Positions 1 to 10,438 of a DNA stretch of 64,000 nucleotides are shown here, piece by piece. The DNA is from Vitrella brassicaformis (taxonomy: Eukaryota; Sar; Vitrellaceae). Position 1 is the stretch's first letter, and every line of letters begins with the position of its first letter. The notes beneath the pieces are model-generated. The model saw nothing but the letters and a program-made list of their open reading frames with translations. It did not search any database and was not told the DNA's origin. The DNA lies in contig CDMY01000309.1 in assembly GCA_001179505.1 (NCBI GenBank), positions 63,479 through 127,478 on the forward strand, read 5' to 3'. The position numbers were made by a program, and so were the translations under genes.

Positions 1-380
1 TCTGCTCTTTTTCGGGTCTTTCCCTCAGGGATTTCCTGCATACGCGCCATTGGTGTGTTCTTCTCAGTTGCCCACACAAAATGGTCACGCCGTGACGATT
101 GGCGAACGACCGATTTGTCGGTGTCTGTGTGGGCGTCGGTATCGTGTGTGACCGGGTGAAATGGACGGTGGTTAACTTATGTGTGTGACGCGTGTGATGC
201 GTAAGTAGGTGGCTAAGTTAAAACGGACACGTCAGATGGACGAAATTGAGTATTACTCACCAAGTAATGCTGCTTACACACACAAAGAACCAGCCAATAC
301 ATCATCAATCAAGAGTTACCCACCCACACAAACCAAACACACAGACGTCCGACCACCGACACACTCCTAAACACATCTAT
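1..380. other. spacer with no gene seen
   Basis: This stretch lies 3' of the TBC gene. It is TG/CA-rich low-complexity sequence, and the only long open frame is a repeat-driven shadow on the + strand. I see no conserved protein or RNA gene. The 3' UTR of the minus-strand TBC gene probably occupies part of it. Confidence 0.6.
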
Positions 381-2898
381 CTAGCCGCGGAACAGGGTGC
401 CGATAATCTTCTCCCCGACGCGTTTGGCCTTCTCCCACGTGGGCCGCCTCTCCAGATTGCGTGGATACTGCTGTCGTCTGTCGTGCCGCTCCCTGCGGGC
501 CACAATGTCGTCCGACCTGATCTGCGTGGCCTCGCTGAGGATCTGCTGAATGTCGTGCATCGGGAAGTGCTGAATCGTCTGCACACACACAGACAGACAG
601 GCAGGCAGGCAGACGGTACACCGGGAGCTTGTGTGTGTGTGTGTGTGTGTGTGTGTTAGAGCTTTACCCTGAGCACCTCCTCTGCCGCACACAGAGAGAG
701 GCACACCACACACAGACGAGACAAATGAGGGGTGACCGGCTCGCTGGTAGTTTGTCATTTTGGCCCGTTCCCTTCACCTCTGTCATGGAGACTCAGCAGC
801 TGGGACCGCAGCTCAGGCACACGCAACACAGCCACCTGCACACACACACATGCACACACACACACACACACACACACATCACGCACCATTATCACGTGCA
901 GTGGAGCGGTCTGTATTATGTCATGTGTTTCGTTCTCTCTCTGTGTCTCTTTCTCACGGCGATGTAGAAAGCCGTAGGCAGTGTCTGGAGTGATGTGTCG
1001 ATGTCTGGGATGGCTATGGGGTTGTCGGCCAGGATGGTGTCCCATATCCTTATCACATTCGGGAGCTCCATGTCCTGTGAGAAACCCAACAGCAGCCAAC
1101 GCAGCCTACAATGTACCACACACACATACGCACAGATGGCCTGTAGGGGCCCCCCGTCCATCTGTGTGCTCACACACGTACTTACATGTACAGGTGCGGC
1201 TCGATGTGCATGTGGTCGAGGTGCTGTGCGAGCTGCGGGTCCCGCTGGTGCAGCAGGCCGGCATACTGCTCCAGCGTGTCGTCGAGGGTGGCCGAGGAGC
1301 GACCGTCGAGAGCCAGAAAGAAATCCTGTATGTGTGCCGATATATCGACACATACACACGCACAGCAGTCAGTCGCCATGGTGGCCAACTGGTGTGCTAG
1401 CTTGTGTTGTTTGCTTGTGCTTATTCACCCGTTGGTGCACCATGAGTGTGACGAAGAGGAAGAAGGCCTCGGCCTCCAGCAGCAGGGGGTCCTCATCGTG
1501 GGCCTGACAAACACACACACACACACAGACACAACACACACAGATACACGCAATGATAAATGGATGCGTGGCGTTGGTTGGTGTCAGTCACGTCACAAGT
1601 ATTGCAATGCATACCGACCGACCAGGGGGTCAGAGTGCACCACGAAGTAGAGGACGGCCAGCAACTCTGCACACACAGACAGACTGCCTGTGTCTACGAC
1701 TCAATCCTGCAAGCCGTATCGGTTTCCGCCACGGAATCGCAATCAATCGTACCTACCATTCATCCCCTGTATGTAGCCGAGAGCAGGGTTCAGCCTGTCA
1801 GTCAGACCACACACAGCACAGGGCAACCAGGACTGTTGGTGTGCGGTGCGCCAGGCAACCCCCCACCCACCTGGCATAGACGAAGAGAATCCTACTCATC
1901 CTATCCACATGGCTGCTGGGGCGGGTCAGCCGCTCCACGAAACTCACTGGACCTGGCCCCGACGCCGCACCATTGCTCGTCGCTGCTGCTGATGTTCCTG
2001 CAGCGGTGTGCCCATCAGCAGCAGCGTCAGATCCACCGTTGGCCGACCCCTGGGAGTCAGGCAGTGACCATGACTCGCTTCGAAAGAATGCCAGATCCGT
2101 GCTGCAGACACAAAAGAATGCATGTCATCATCCAGGTCATGGGATGCGGTGTGGTGTGGTGTGGCAGCCAGGCCTCACCGTGTCCTTGACACATCCTTGA
2201 CAATGGTGCCGAACAGCTCGCTGCCCTCAAACAGCCGATGCCACGCTCCCTGGCGGTCACGGTTGAGCGGATGGTCGCTCGCTGGCCGGGACTCGGACAG
2301 CGATGCCCTGCCCTCCCTGATGCTGTGGGCTGAGGCGGCGTTGGCATCTCTGGGCCCGCCGACTTGTGCCTTCTGCATGATGTTTGGGTCTATGCAGTCG
2401 TTGATGTAGCCCTCGTACTTGTCACGAGTGGACCTGAGCTCGTCAGGCCACCTCTCGGTGTGCTTCCGCACAAACACACACAGACGAATTACAGGCAGGC
2501 AAAGTGAGGCGGTTAGCTTCTTGTGTTGGGCTTACTGGTGAGAGCACACCCAGTAGAACTGAAGGGACAGAGTGATACATACATGAATGCTATCAATCCG
2601 TGCGTGCGTTTGCCTGTGTGTTCTGCCCTGCTGTGAGTGATGTTCACTTACTCATCCAGTAAATCTTGCGCAGCGGCGTGACGTCGGGAAGGCCATAGAA
2701 GCACACAGATCTCACTTGTTCGAGGGAGAGCGTCCCTGGCATGGTCAGCAGGGACACTGCCACCTCAAGCTTCTCCGCCGCAGCGCTGCTCACCGCATTC
2801 CTCCCCGCCTGCAAACTCTCGACGAATGCTTGCAGCCTGGCCAGCGAATGGGATGCTGGGAAGGCCTGCTGGCCTCCAGCTCTGCCGGAAAATGCCAT
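381..2898 (-). CDS. TBC-domain Rab GTPase-activating protein, TBC1D13-like
   Basis: Rab GAP of the TBC family, which speeds GTP hydrolysis on Rab proteins and so controls vesicle traffic. I read about ten exons from the ATG at 2896-2898 to the TAG at 381-383; the first are 2652-2898, a 23-nt microexon 2536-2558, 2179-2462, 1871-2101 and 1757-1794. Joined, they give both catalytic fingers of a TBC domain: IVKDVSR (the IxxDxxR arginine finger) and GYIQGMNE (the YxQ glutamine finger). RILFVYARLNP comes just before the second, and RWLLLGFSQDMELPNVIRIW near the C-terminus. Their order, and a variable insert between the two fingers, fit TBC1D13. The last exon is basic and charged. Introns carry long CA/GT repeats. 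The start is the first in-frame ATG; an extra 5' exon is possible. It is divergent from the small + strand gene at 3292. Confidence 0.9.
631..656. repeat. (GT)13 microsatellite in TBC intron
   Basis: An uninterrupted GT run inside the last intron of the TBC gene. Similar CA runs lie at about 852-879 and 1508-1525. They are typical of introns across the whole window. Confidence 0.95.
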
Positions 2899-3291
2899 CA
2901 GAAGGGCGGGTACATGGGTCGTCAGCAAGAGAGGCGCATCGTCCGATCTGTGTGCACGTCTAAGCTCGCAGGGCTTGAAACCCTGCGACCGCGGAGCTGA
3001 GGTTTTTTCCCATTGCACGTGCCCATGAAGGCTGCTGCCGTGCTCATCTGAGTCCTAGTGAGACGGGAGGGGAAGCTCCCAGCGCAAATACTACAGAGTG
3101 CTGCCCCACCGCCCTCATGAATACGCTCCCCGGAGAGCACACGAGGCTGCGACCCCTGTAGGCAAGAGGACGGACGACGCAAGGATGCATGCCCTTCACG
3201 CTGTTTGTGATGCAGAAAGGAAAGAGAGCGCGGCCGTCGCAGCCGCGCTGCCAACATCGCCTCTCCCCACGTGCACCGCCAAAGACGCCCG
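2899..3291. promoter_or_regulatory. divergent spacer between TBC gene and RGG gene
   Basis: These 393 bases separate two start codons pointing away from each other, so both promoters should lie here. An 8-bp-arm hairpin sits near 2968-2991. I see no clear TATA box. Long open frames in this stretch are GC-rich shadows with no recognisable protein. Confidence 0.4.
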
Positions 3292-3815
3292 ATGTCCACT
3301 CCGGCCGGCCTCACACGGCAGCGAGCCACCGACAGGGTAAGGAGCATCACTAGGAAACGTGCTGTGTCATTGTGCTGTCTGTCTGCTTTGGCACAATGCA
3401 GAGGCTGCCAGCCACAGGAGGGGTACCGCTGACTTGGGAAGGGGTAAGATACGAGCTGCTCCGCATCGAGAAACAGCAGCATCAGCAGACGGGAGGACCG
3501 AACACCCAACAGGGAGGTAGGCAACGTAGCACCAACACACACGAGAGACGAGGGGAGGGGAGGCAGAGCAACGACAGATTGAGCACACCCCCTGTTGGTC
3601 TTTCAGGCGGTATGAAGCTCCAGCCGGCTGGCCGTTCTCCTCGTGCTCGTAGCGGCGGCAATGGGCGCGGCAGCCGTCGTGGCGGCGGAGGGTCCAAGAG
3701 CCCTCGTGGCCCAGGCGGCCGACCTAGTGTCGCACGCAAGCCGTCCAAGCAACTGCCACAGCGACAGCAGCAGAGACAACAGAAATGGTCGCTTCCGCCG
3801 ACACAAGCTGGGTAG
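3292..3815 (+). CDS. small RG/GGR-rich protein, unrecognised
   Basis: Exon model from the ATG at 3292: exon 1 ends at 3336 (AGG before GTAAGG), exon 2 starts at 3402 after ATGCAG, and a second intron runs from about 3517 to 3606. The frame stays open through all three exons. The first part contains LTWEGVRYELLRIEKQQ, which looks like a real folded segment. The last exon is low complexity: RSGGNGRGSRRGGGG, then a Gln-rich end. RGG stretches in other proteins often bind RNA, but I do not recognise this family. The end is uncertain: the frame stops at 3815, or a possible donor at 3812 joins an acceptor at 3876 and adds only a few residues. It shares its upstream region with the TBC gene. Confidence 0.5.
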
Positions 3816-4103
3816 GACCGGGAGAGAAGCAGGGGACACGTGTACATGTCTGTGTTCCTCTCCTTCCCGTCTGAAGGCCAAGGGCAAGAAGACAAGGCGA
3901 TTGATTGTGGTCCTCGAGACCATAAACGAAGAGACGGGCAACAGACATTTGCCTGCTTGGTTGGGATGGCTTGCTGGGCGTCCAAGAGAGTCCGAAGACT
4001 GAAGGCGAGTGCCGTGATGTGGTTTCATGTGTGGTGCCAAAGTGGTGTCGGTGTGTTTTTGTGTGTGGGCTTTGAGCCTATTCCTTAAGACCCTCGGCAG
4101 TGC

Positions 4104-6484
4104 TCAATGTTCCTTGCGGACAAACTTGAATGTATGCAACTCAGCACCGAAGAGGCACATCGGTCTGATACACGACTTGACGATATAAAATGCAGCCAGC
4201 AATTGTTCGCCAGACATCGATTGCCACACACAGACACGCACCTGCAGCGGTGAGTACTCTCTCTCTACTGTCATCACTGCCTCACCAGTCGCTTGAGCGG
4301 TATCAGCAATGAAGTTGCTCACTTCTGGTCCCACTGGAGGAGGCAGGAGGGCGATTGGAGGCAGGAGAGGAGGGGGTGGCGTCATGTGGTCGGCCGAGGG
4401 GGGTGGGGGGTGGGGGGAATGGTCGGTCAGGGGCCAGCGCGTGTGAAATCTGCTGAACAAACAAACAAAAGAAGGGAGATGAATCCAGCAGATGGAGAGA
4501 CCATCAAGATTCCTGCCTGTCTGACCTTAATGTTTCTCGAGGGCATCTCGTTCGCTCTGGCAGCCGCCTCGTTGGGTCATCGACAGAGGCCAGAGAGGCC
4601 GTGGATTGCCGACAGCATCACGCACCACACCATGCCACTGCCGCAGCACACGCCTGGCGAGCATTGTCCTCCACACCTCCGGATCCCCGATGGCAAACCC
4701 GCCCTGAACGAGGCACTCGGCCGCCTGAGAAAACAACCAAAAGTGTACCACTCGGGCACTTGCCGGCAGATCTCTTCCCCCTTTTTGTGGCGTACCTGAG
4801 TGTACCAGTCACTCGCGCCGGGCTGTCGGCTACGTTCGTACATGGCGCCAAAGAAAGGGAGGTACTCCTGCGGCTTGAGACCCTGTGGCACCAAGATTTC
4901 GTCCCGGGTCCGGCGAGCCAATGCCACCGGCGCAGACACCAGCCGCCACGGCAGGACCTATAGAAACAAACATGGATTCATACGATACTACGCATTGCCT
5001 TGCTCCCTTATATCCACCACTCGCGCTTACCGCGTGGTGTGTTGTAGTGGTCTTGTAGCCAGGCTAGCACCTTGGGCGGATACGAGACACGCAGGAGGTT
5101 GATTGTGGGAGACCACTTGTGCACAATCTGTACAGTACAGATGACTTGTGCACACATCCAGGAATCGACGCCATGCAAATCATCTGTTGCCGCCCTTGCG
5201 TACCGTCACTGACTGCTGTGCTGCGGGGGTCACCAGCAAACACCACCCACCAGTCCTGCTCCTTCATCTCTGGCAGCTTGTCCACCAGCGGCCGCAATAT
5301 GTCATGATCAGCCTCGCCGGGCACCTCGGGTGGTGCGACCACAATATTATGGCGGCCGCGGAACCACTACACGCAACGCACACACACACACACACACACT
5401 GACAGGAGAGACATACAGATGCCTCTCCGTCCGTCCATCTGCATGTCTCTCCTGTCAGTCTGGGCGACTTACTTGACGAGTTCATTGCTGCCCCTGTCGA
5501 CCCGTGATGAAAGACACGGATGGAATCTGTATACCGACAAGACAAACATCATGATGCACAGGTAGATACGCAGGTCTCCGTGTGTGTGTTTGTGTCGTCA
5601 ATCCACCCACCCACCTGCTGGCGAGCCGGTAAAGAGCGAGAACGGCGTCCGCCGGCCGAGCGTCGCCTTCTGTCCAAACAGCCAGACCTCGAATAATCCC
5701 GGCTTGAAAAAGATCAGAGAGATCGATAGCAGCTACCGTCGGTAGGCACATGAAACGCAGGCAACGCCCCCCCTCCCGCTCCTGAAGGCTCAGCCTGATG
5801 ATCTTGAACAGCTCGTCTGGGGGTGCCGGCAGCGCGAGGTTATCACTGATACGTGCACAGCGAGATCGATGTAGTCCACGATCCGATGGATATAAAATGC
5901 AGACAGCGATCGTAACCACACATACAGCCGGACCCGCAGCTCGGGGCAGGGCTGCGGGCCCCATATCGTCACCAACCGCGTATGAATATCCATCTGCAGA
6001 CAGGCAGGAAGGTAAAACACACCAGACACACCCATCATGCATTCACACACGTATGGATCTGTGGAGGCATCTGCTCACTCGTAGTTGTAGTCGGCGCGTG
6101 TGTGGATGACGTCACCCGTGAAGTTAAGATAGTCTATGATATGCGGCAGGTAGTAGTCCAGACGGAGGGTCTGCAGGGACCAAGAGACACAACAAACACA
6201 TCCATTACGCGTCGATGGCTGCACGTACTCGTCTGTGCATATTGGATGGATGGATGCACTGCTATCTGCTCATTCACAACTTACCACGTGTGTGTTGCTG
6301 TAATGGTGGCGGGCCGAGAAGTGAATGACCCACCTATAGCAATCCCTATGGTCCCGGAATGACAGCCCCGCCACCGTATAGCCCGTCCTCACAATGATGG
6401 CGTTTGTGGGGACGGGCGTGGTGGCAGGGTTGGTGCCGCAAACTCCATCCTGTTGGCTATTCGGAAGCCATCTGAGGGCGGCAT
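4104..6484 (-). CDS. unrecognised multi-exon protein with internal repeats
   Basis: Several exon-like frames on this strand are bounded by canonical splice sites. In coding order they include GLSFRDHRDCYRWVIHF (about 6290-6370), YYLPHIIDYLNF, IHTRLVTIWGPQPCPELRVR, LSAFYIHRIVDYIDLAV (about 5860-5990), LFEVWLFGQKATLGRRTPF, VPGEADHDILRPLVDKLPEM, HKWSPTINLLRVSYPPK, LKPQEYLPFFGAMYERS and LLAAFYIVKSCIRPM, with a stop at 4104. The pattern YYLPHIIDYL / SAFYIHRIVDYI / AAFYIVKSCI suggests internal repeats. I recognise no family. The 5' end is doubtful. The ATG at 6482-6484 has a close copy at 8467, but relative to that copy this one has an extra T and a five-base deletion that put the ATG out of frame with the rest, so it is either 5'-broken or starts elsewhere. 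Confidence 0.45.
5399..5458. repeat. inverted repeat, 23-bp arms with one mismatch
   Basis: Arms are 5399-5421 and 5436-5458 with a 14-nt loop, and 22 of 23 positions pair. It lies just after a CA microsatellite, inside an intron of the minus-strand gene. Confidence 0.9.
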
Positions 6485-6873
6485 GGCGCCTCAGTACTCC
6501 TGCCGGCGGCTCCGGACCGGCGGATGTTTTTTTTTCTTTTGTGAGGGGGAGGGGCGGGGGGGACGGAGCGGGCGCAGACTCGTCAAATCAGGCGGAGATT
6601 AGCTGATTCTGACGATGCCGGCGAATGCGGCGCGCGATCCACTCGACCTGATCACGCAAACACGGCGATTGGGCAGCCGGACACCGCAATTGGGCCACCG
6701 TATAGCCCGTCCTCACAGCGATGAAACGCTTCTCTGGTGGCAAAGGTGGTTCTCTCAGTCAGGACGTGTCAGTGGGAGGGAAATCCACTCATCAGAATAT
6801 AAAATGTAGGCAGCAATCGACATGTCTACATCGACAAGGACAACAGGGAGACATAACATAGCGAGAACCTTTT

Positions 6874-7213
6874 CTAGAATTCGGCTGTCGTTACTGTTCT
6901 TTTGCCTCGAAATCTGCCTGCATCTGCCGGAACTTGAGATGTCATAATGTGCCGCACCTGCTCCCGTGAGCGTCCCATCGAGCAGCTCTCTTCGAAGAGC
7001 GAGCTCTTGTTATGGAGAATGCGGTGCGCGCAGTCGATCTGTACACACATATATACACATCGATCCCACCCCATTAAAATGTTCAATCAATAGATAGGTG
7101 TCGCGTCGTGTTGCACTTGCCCGGAAGTAGAGTCTCCCCTGCGAAGGCTCAGCATGGATGTGATAAGCATGACGACCAATGGACTGAAGCTGCACATGAC
7201 ATACACCAGCCAA
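6874..7213 (-). other. exon-like open frames in unit-A-specific segment
   Basis: Two minus-strand frames stand out in the part of unit A that unit B lacks. One contains YFRASATRRDTYLLIEHF, and the next contains IDCAHRILHNKSSLFEESC and ends at a stop at 6874. They could be neighbouring exons split by an intron near 7040-7080. I recognise no family and cannot link them to the genes on either side, so they may be exons of a gene interrupted by the duplication or chance open frames. Confidence 0.25.
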
Positions 7214-7453
7214 TTTTGTGTCAGAGAGGGGGAGTGCCTACATTGCACTGCTTACGTCTAGCTGACATGGCACGGCACACACCGCACGCATTCCATGTGC
7301 ACTTACTTCGGCTCAGTGATTGTTTTCGTTTTCGTGTGAACGTGATCGTTTGCTGCTGCGGGCTGGTCCTTTCCTCAGGCAGTGGTGAGACGGCAACGGT
7401 GATGGGCGCGTCGATCGACGGATTGCTCTCCTTGCTTCTGCTTGCACCTTCGA

Positions 7454-8008
7454 TCAGGACACTTTGCGCTTCTTGCTCCGCGTGTGGTACCGATGCGTCG
7501 GCTCAGCAGCAGCAGGCAGGGTGGTCTGCTGGCCGGTGGGGATGTGGGGCGCCGCACACACCACGGCAACAACAATAAGGCATCCGTATAGCCATCTGTC
7601 CATGTGTGTGTGGTGTGGCGTACCGTGTTTTGGCTCGCCCGCCACATCCTTCACGTCGAAGGCGTTGCTGTTGGCCTTGCGCGTGGTCGTCACGGCCGCA
7701 CCGGCCCCCGCAGCTGCGTTGCACACATCACACACACACACAGACACACGTGAGAGAGAGGCGCAAGCACCGTGTGTCTGTTGTGTGTGTGGCGGCTGAC
7801 CCTTTGAGGCGTCGGCATCGATCTCCTCATCCTCCGCATCCGCCGTGAGCTTCAACCCCCCCACACGCTCCCCGGGCGGCAGGAATTGCCACTTAGGGGT
7901 CGCCCGGTGCTCGAGCTTCACACCAGACACATTCTGGCCAGGACCCGTGTGGCCACAAGTGGTTGTTGCTGCTTCCAATCCTGGAAGGACTGTTCGCCCC
8001 GCCGCTCC
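7454..8008 (-). pseudogene. decayed copy of the 8791-10119 gene (unit A)
   Basis: This is the unit A version of the 3' exons of the gene at 8791-10119. The first shared exon (VSGVKLEHRATPKWQFLPPG) is intact. The next exon has lost the VVLDKWLKYA segment that unit B has, replaced by unrelated bases near 7620-7645. An 8-bp insertion in the last exon (near 7502-7512, within a CAG run) shifts the frame, so it ends at 7454 rather than continuing as in unit B. The 5' part is in the gap. The two lesions make a non-functional copy likely, though misassembly near the gap is possible. Confidence 0.55.
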
Positions 8009-8308
8009 NNNNNNNNNNNNNNNNNNNNNNNNNNNNNNNNNNNNNNNNNNNNNNNNNNNNNNNNNNNNNNNNNNNNNNNNNNNNNNNNNNNNNNNNNNNN
8101 NNNNNNNNNNNNNNNNNNNNNNNNNNNNNNNNNNNNNNNNNNNNNNNNNNNNNNNNNNNNNNNNNNNNNNNNNNNNNNNNNNNNNNNNNNNNNNNNNNNN
8201 NNNNNNNNNNNNNNNNNNNNNNNNNNNNNNNNNNNNNNNNNNNNNNNNNNNNNNNNNNNNNNNNNNNNNNNNNNNNNNNNNNNNNNNNNNNNNNNNNNNN
8301 NNNNNNNN
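8009..8308. other. assembly gap, 300 N
   Basis: Exactly 300 N, the same length as the other two gaps in the window, so the size is a placeholder. It lies between the two units of the tandem duplication, where assembly would be expected to fail. Confidence 0.99.
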
Positions 8309-8467
8309 CCACCCATAATACTCCCTATGGTCCCGGAATGACAGCCCCGCCACCCTATAGCCCGTCCTCACAATGATGGCGTTTGTGGGGACGGGCATGG
8401 TGCCAGGGTGGAGTTGGTGCCGCAACTCCACCCTGTTGGCTATTCGGAAGCCATCTGAGGGCGGCAT
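8309..8467 (-). CDS. 5' fragment of a second copy of the 4104-6484 gene
   Basis: From the ATG at 8465-8467 the frame reads MPPSDGFRIANRVELRHQ, continues through NAIIVRTGYRVAGLSF and FRDHREYYGW, and runs into the gap. It matches the start of the unrecognised gene at 4104-6484. Unlike that copy it keeps the ATG in frame with the shared segment, so it shows what the intact 5' end looks like. Everything downstream is lost in the gap. Confidence 0.45.
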
Positions 8468-9497
8468 GGCGCCTCAGCACTCCTGCCGGCGGCTTCGGAC
8501 CGGCGGATGTTGATTTTCTGTGAGGGAGGGGCGAGGGGGACGGGGGATTGAGGAAGGGGGATGCGGGCGTCGCACAACTGGACGCGAACTCGTCAAACAG
8601 GCGAGAATTTAGCTCTTTTGACGATGGCGGCCGAAGCGGGGCGCGATCCACTCGACCTGATCACGCAAACACAAACATTCATTCGAGTCGTGACTTATCG
8701 TACCTCTCTGACGCCATTGCATCGATGCCGAACATTCCGGCAGACACCACACGCATACCAAGAGCTCTGTAGTCGCTATGTGCACTTGCTTCAGTTGAGT
8801 GATTGTTTTCGTGTGAACTTGATCGTTTGCTGTTGCGGGCTGGTGCTTTCCTCAGGCAGTGGTGGGACGGCGACGGTGATGGGCGCGGCGTCGATCGACG
8901 GATTGCTCTCCTTGCTTCTGCTTGCACCTTCGATCAGGACACTTTGCGCGTCTTGCTCCGCGTGTGGTACCGGTGCGTCGGCAGCAGGCAGGGTGGTCTG
9001 CTGGCCGGTGGGGATGTGGGGCGCCGCACACACCACGGCAACAACAATAAGGCATCCGTATAGCCATCTGTCCATGTGTGTGTGGTGTGGATGTGGCATA
9101 CTTGAGCCACTTGTCGAGGACCACGCCCGCCACATCCTTCACGTCGAAGGCGTTGCTGTTGGCCTTGCGCGTGGTCGTCACGGCCGCACCGGCCCCCGCA
9201 GCTGCGTTGCACACATCACACACACACACAGACACACGTGAGAGAGAGGCGCAAGCACCGTGTGTCTGTTGTGTGTGTGGCGGCTGACCCTTTGAGGCGT
9301 CGGCATCGATCTCCTCATCCTCCGCATCCGCCGTGAGCTTCAACCCCCCCACACGCTCCCCGGGCGGCAGGAATTGCCACTTAGGGGTCGCCCGGTGCTC
9401 GAGCTTCACACCAGACACATTCTGGCCAGGACCCGTGTGGCCACAAGTGGTTGTTGCTGCTTCCAATCCTGGAAGGACTGTTCGCCCCGCCGCTCCT
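8309..9497. repeat. tandem duplication, unit B
   Basis: Second unit of the duplication described for 6330-8008. It is the better preserved copy: the open frames carry on where unit A has indels. Its high-coordinate edge continues into unique sequence at about 9497. Confidence 0.85.
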
Positions 9498-10119
9498 CAG
9501 CCTGATGAAGGCAAGTCACCACACATGGACAGCGGCAAACACAAAAGGGTGGATGCGGTGCCCTTGTGTGTCAATGGTGTGTGGTCGGTAGCTTACCTCG
9601 ACAGCTGCCGTCACCCTCGGCCGCTTCTTGCCGGCGCCCGCCTGGTAGTTCTTCTTTCGCGCCTTTCCTCGTCGGGCTCAGTGTCCGCCGCCCTCTTGTT
9701 GTTGCTGGCGGCCTTGCCACGACCAACACCAAGTCACCTGCACGACACAAAGAGAGAGAAGGCGGACAAAGCGATCAACACACACATGTGGATGTGTGTG
9801 TGCCAACCAGCATTCGAGTCGCCCACCCGCCCGCCTTGCTGCTGATGCTCGAGGCGGGGGAGAGACCGCGCCGGGGGAGGGTGAGAGGGCTGAGTTCGCC
9901 CAGCTGCCGCTGCACCTGTCCCAGCGGTGTGACAGGGGTGCCTGTCTGCGAGTGGAGGGACGGGGTCGAGGATGCTCGGGGGTGGAGGGGCGGAGGGAGC
10001 CGGATGACGAGGGAAGGAGACTGGCAGGGCGACGGCACCAGCGACGGCGGCACCGGCAGCAGCTCAGGCGTCGTGAAGCCTGCAGTAGAGCCAAAGGAAC
10101 ACAGAATGCATGCATGCAT
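8791..10119 (-). CDS. unrecognised protein, intact copy of duplicated gene
   Basis: The ATG at 10117-10119 opens a Pro/Ser-rich first exon (for example LPPPLHPRASSTPSLHS). Later exons read GVKLEHRATPKWQFLPPGER, then an acidic DAEDEEIDADAS, then RKANSNAFDVKDVAGVVLDK and WLKYA, and a last exon ending TIKFTRKQSLN at the stop 8791. Exon edges are supported by GT/AG pairs and by a CA/GT-filled intron near 9210-9290. Which frame is used in the small exon near 9590-9740 is unclear. I recognise no domain. The last four exons are duplicated in decayed form at 7454-8008. A one-gene model is likely but not proven. Confidence 0.4.
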
Positions 10120-10438
10120 GAGTTGATGCTTCGAAAGGAAGGGGGTGCAGTCCTTGAATGAATTGTCGGGGTGTCCCGTCTTATCTGCCTTGGCCTACCT
10201 GTGGCCTCGCGAGCAGGGCATTAGTCGACAACGCCATCCAGACGCGGCTGCATTGCCCTCGAGGGCGGCGGTGGCTGTGTGAGGCGAGGGATGAGGGCGA
10301 ACATAGGCAGCCTCTTGAAAGGGGAGCATCCCCAGGTCGACGTAGAAGCGGCTCACCATCACGGTTTTGTAGTGCTTCGGAAAACTGCAAAAAAAAAAAG
10401 CTCGCCGTCTCCTCGTCTCCATATCTCGACGCAAAAAA
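10120..10438. other. spacer between divergent genes
   Basis: This lies between the start of the minus-strand unknown gene and the ATG of the + strand pectate-lyase gene, so it should hold both promoters. An A-run at 10388-10397 and a second at 10432-10438 come just before the ATG at 10439. I see no other feature. Confidence 0.4.

Larger units (their letters stand above)
6330..8008. repeat. tandem duplication, unit A
   Basis: Unit A matches unit B (8309-9497) in two long blocks. About 6335-6680 matches 8317-8700, and about 7300-8008 matches 8790-9496. The middle of unit A (about 6690-7290) has no counterpart in unit B. The second block is nearly identical, with small indels. Unit A stops at a 300-N gap right where unit B goes on into unique sequence, so the true junction is hidden. 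Confidence 0.85.

Noticed and set aside
246-659. Long + strand frames over the TBC gene and other similar antisense frames
   Set aside because: They cover repeats or the reverse of clearly coding exons, have no domain content, and compete with well-supported genes.
631-879. Tandem CA/GT and tetranucleotide runs as a CRISPR array
   Set aside because: They are simple microsatellites without unique spacers, in a eukaryotic genome.
4180-6810. ATATAAAATG motifs as + strand TATA promoters
   Set aside because: Each lies inside minus-strand coding or exon-like sequence and encodes the same peptide, and no + strand gene follows at a promoter distance.
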